Shown piece by piece: positions 61,703 through 64,000 of a stretch of 64,000 bases of DNA. The DNA lies in contig CAVOQQ010000003.1 of NCBI GenBank assembly GCA_963698395.1, positions 620,001 to 684,000 on the forward strand, in the 5' to 3' direction. Position numbers and translations under genes: made by a program. The notes below the pieces were generated by a model, which had not been told where the DNA came from, ran no database searches, and saw only the letters and a list, made by a program, of their open reading frames with translations. This stretch comes from JBBQUN01 sp963698395 (GTDB lineage Bacteria > Actinomycetota > Acidimicrobiia > Acidimicrobiales > SZUA-35). Every line of letters starts with the position of its first letter. Position 1 is the first letter of the stretch.

Positions 61703-62380
61703 TCAGTCGGCGTCTCGCCAGGTGGTCACCTGGACCCGGGGCAAGGGGTCGACGCCGACCGATGCTGCCATCGACTCCAAGACGTGCGACCACATGTCGG
61801 TCTGCACCCACCACGCCAAGGGGAGCACATCATGCAGGAGCCAGAATCCTCGGCTTCCCGCCCGAGCCGTCGACTCGATGCGCAGGATCGGCCGGTTCCC
61901 GCCGATGACGCTGAACTCGATCCAGCCCGCCTCCATGTGATCTTCGAGTGTCGCAAGCCGAATCCGATCCGGCTCATCGAGCACGACTTCGACGGGACCC
62001 CGCCACGGACCGGCCAGATCGATGGTGAAGCGCAAGCCATCGCAGAGTGGGCCGCTGGTGAACTCGGCGTACTCGATCGGCGCGAAGTCGTCTGGGTCCT
62101 GACGGAATCGATCCAGAAGCTCCACCGGTTCGACGCTCGCCCCAGCGATCCCGATCTCGTACCGCCTCACCAGGAGGTCGCCCACGCCATCGCCGATGGG
62201 CTGGGAATCATCGCCACGAGCCTCGACCGGTGTCGGGTCGAGCTCGGCAACCCGCTTCGTCTCGATCCACCAGCGGCGGCGAATCAGCCGGTCGGCGAGC
62301 GCAAGGGGCGGCACGACCGGGCGCAGCAACGGCAGGGGAAGCCACCTCACGGCGGAGCGGTAGAGGCGACGGTGGACCAC
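61703..62380 (-). CDS. Conserved hypothetical protein, possibly DUF1990/SRPBCC-like
   Basis: A 225-residue protein. The N-terminus is basic and hydrophobic (RSAVRWLPLPLLRPVVPPLA), perhaps peripheral to the membrane. The C-terminal half (EVVLDEPDRIRLATLEDHME, GWIEFSVIGGNRPILRIEST, LAWWVQTDMWSHVLESMAAS) resembles the lipid-binding beta-sheet-helix of SRPBCC or DUF1990 domains. No catalytic residues were identified. The neighbour at 62570 is an SRPBCC protein, which supports the guess. Confidence 0.6.
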   Translation of the reverse strand: MVHRRLYRSAVRWLPLPLLRPVVPPLALADRLIRRRWWIETKRVAELDPTPVEARGDDSQPIGDGVGDLLVRRYEIGIAGASVEPVELLDRFRQDPDDFAPIEYAEFTSGPLCDGLRFTIDLAGPWRGPVEVVLDEPDRIRLATLEDHMEAGWIEFSVIGGNRPILRIESTARAGSRGFWLLHDVLPLAWWVQTDMWSHVLESMAASVGVDPLPRVQVTTWRDAD

Positions 62381-62569
62381 CGGTCCATTCTTCCCGCAGA
62401 ATCGCTTCCGAAACGATTTGATCCACGGGGAGACCGGTCGCCACGTCGTCTTCGGCGGCCGACCGACCGTCTCTCCTCACTGCTTCGGCGGCGGAACAAC
62501 CCGGTTCGGGCGCTCGAGGGCGGGGTAGGTCGGCTCGAGCAGCGAACGGCAACCGATGGAGGCCAGAGC

Positions 62570-63022
62570 GTGAGTGTCCGATTTGAACGAACCGTACGGA
62601 TCGCTGCGCCGATCGAGCGGGTCTTTGCCCTGTCGTTGAGTGTCGACTTCCACCTCGAATCCTTCTCCGACACCGGCGAACAGATCGTCGGTGGCGTCCG
62701 GCAGGGCTCGATGGCACTGGGCGACGAGGTGACGTGGCGAGCCAAACACTTCGGTATCTGGTGGCAGCTCACCTCGGTGATCACCGAGTACGACCCGCCG
62801 TACTCCTTCGTCGATACGCAACTGAAGGGCCCCTTCGCTTCGTACCGCCACGAGCACCTCTTCGCCGAGGTCGGCGAGGAGACCGAGATGCGGGACATCG
62901 TCGAGTTCGCCGCACCCCTGGGGCCACTCGGTGTGATCGCCGAACGTGTGGCCCTTCGCCGCCATCTCGAGGCACTCATCGACCTCCGAAACGAGGATCT
63001 GCGCCGAGTCGCCGAAGGCTGA
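62570..63022 (+). CDS. SRPBCC-family ligand-binding protein
   Basis: A 150-residue protein: FERTVRIAAPIERVFALSLS, VTWRAKHFGIWWQLTSVITE, YDPPYSFVDTQLKGPFASYR and a C-terminal helix (VALRRHLEALIDLRNEDLRR). This is the polyketide-cyclase/START-like fold (CYP-like SRPBCC). GTG 62570 has GGAGG 8 nt upstream. Ligand unknown. Confidence 0.82.
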   Translation: MSVRFERTVRIAAPIERVFALSLSVDFHLESFSDTGEQIVGGVRQGSMALGDEVTWRAKHFGIWWQLTSVITEYDPPYSFVDTQLKGPFASYRHEHLFAEVGEETEMRDIVEFAAPLGPLGVIAERVALRRHLEALIDLRNEDLRRVAEG

Positions 63023-63092
63023 ACGAACGCGGGCCGGCCGGGCTCATCGCACGTTCTCAAGGCACCGCCAAAGTGCGTCGATGACCTGCCCA

Positions 63093-64000
63093 TGTCCTCT
63101 TCGACGACCCTGCATCCGCCCATGCCCGGGATGCCAGAGCCGACGCCGCCCACCCCGTCGTCGACGCAGGACCAGCGACCGTCACTGACCGAGGTCGGAC
63201 ACCAGATCGAGCGCCAGCTCAGCTCGATCTTGATCGGCAAGGCTCGTCAGGTGCGGATCATGACGGCGGCGATCATGACGGGCAGTCACGTACTGCTCCA
63301 CGACGTTCCCGGCGTCGGCAAGACCACGCTCGCCTCGGCTGCCGCCCGTGTGGTCGGCGGCGAGTTCCGTCGGGTGCAGGGCAGTCCCGACCTCCTCCCG
63401 ACCGATCTCACCGGCTCGGTCGTGCTCGATCAGAAGACCGGCGACTGGCGCTACCGACCGGGTCCGCTCCTCGGAAACGTCATCCTGGTCGACGAGATCA
63501 ACCGCATCTCGCCACGCTCGCAGTCCGCGCTCTTGCAGGTCATGGCGGAGCGCCAGATCTCGATCGAAGGCACCGTTCGACCCCTCCCGGACCCGTATCT
63601 CGTGATCGCAACGATGAACCCCACCGGTTCGTCCGGCACGTTCGAGTTGGCGACCGGCCAACTCGACCGGTTCGAGGTTGCGCTCTCGCTGGGCACCGTC
63701 GACCGAGCAACCGAACGCCAACTCCTCCGCCAAGCGAGCGGTCCCGAGCTGGCAGGCAAGCTGACGGCTGCGCTGCCGGCATCGGCGTGGGCACAGGTAC
63801 GCCGAGCCGTTGCCGCCGTGCACATCGCCGACACCATCACCGACTACCTCCTCGACATCTGCGACGACGTTCGCGAGGACGGCTACGTCAGCGTCAGAGC
63901 GTCCCGGGCGTTGCTTCGCATGGCACAGGGCCTGGCCGTACTCGAGGGTCGCACCTTCGTCGTGCCCGATGACATCAAGACCCTTGCGCCCGCCTGTCTG
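63093..64000 (+). CDS. MoxR-family AAA+ ATPase (3' end outside window)
   Basis: The frame from ATG 63093 is open to the window edge (302 codons). After a proline-rich N-terminus come Walker A LLHDVPGVGKTTLASAAARV, the pore or sensor region RVQGSPDLLPTDLTGSVVLD, Walker B NVILVDEINRISPRSQSALL and VIATMNPTGSSGTFELATGQ. MoxR ATPases act as chaperones for metal or cofactor insertion, usually beside VWA-domain and DUF58 genes, which would be expected just past the window. Confidence 0.88.

Overview
The window is one contiguous stretch of a high-GC actinobacterial chromosome. Frequent GTG/TTG starts, an FhaA-type FHA protein, a MoxR ATPase, a YdbS/YdbT pair, a fused DAB carbon-uptake protein and a halohydrin-dehalogenase-like SDR all fit this. 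My best guess is a marine or freshwater member of the Acidimicrobiia, close to Ilumatobacter; this is inference from gene content, not a phylogeny. A TANNNT box lies 6-9 nt upstream of about 18 start codons, so leaderless transcription looks very common.

Layout. 0-10 kb: end of an fhaA gene, tRNA-Leu(CAG) with an IS481 remnant against its 3' end, ogt/nat, an amylosucrase, a CbxX-type AAA ATPase, then pyrE-ybaK-trmH. 10-24 kb: hsp20/TetR divergon, ArfA-like OmpA protein, a coiled-coil protein, metallo-hydrolase, pheA, a ferredoxin-like protein, a lipoprotein, two bacterial-PH-domain membrane proteins, a nucleoside phosphorylase, argS, a hydrolase and an SDR. 24-31 kb: a frameshifted SDR, an HNH nuclease and a pyrimidine/beta-alanine catabolic operon (aminotransferase, dihydropyrimidinase, mmsA) facing a MocR regulator. 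31-41 kb: secreted protein, MarR-MFS pair, D-aminoacylase, a probable halohydrin dehalogenase, a LacI-type operator in front of a uridine-kinase-like gene, sucrose phosphorylase, and a Thr/Pro-rich membrane protein with a 1-nt slip in its tail. 41-48 kb: GH26-like enzyme, a gapped fabI, a PII-like gene and a 1374-residue DabB-DabA fusion with its divergent regulator.

47.8-57.5 kb is accessory DNA. It holds a DNA methyltransferase with an extra C-terminal domain, fragments of fur, a phosphotransferase, a toxin and a tyrosine integrase, then a 5.8 kb island bounded by a perfect 61-bp direct repeat of the tRNA-Ser(TGA) 3' half. The island is a compact RiPP-like locus: serine hydrolase, NHLP-leader-like protein, LanM-type synthetase, a Cys-free precursor-like peptide and a sulfotransferase. 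The LanM cyclase domain has lost all three zinc-ligand positions and the putative substrate has no cysteine, so this is probably not a normal lanthipeptide system. It is the most likely new system in the window.

57.5-64 kb returns to ordinary chromosome: CrtA-like protein, a three-gene ABC exporter, two small conserved proteins and a MoxR ATPase cut by the window edge. A second unusual layer is three 24-bp-period tandem arrays (7.86, 10.69 and 12.54 kb) at gene ends; two of them share an 18-nt core.
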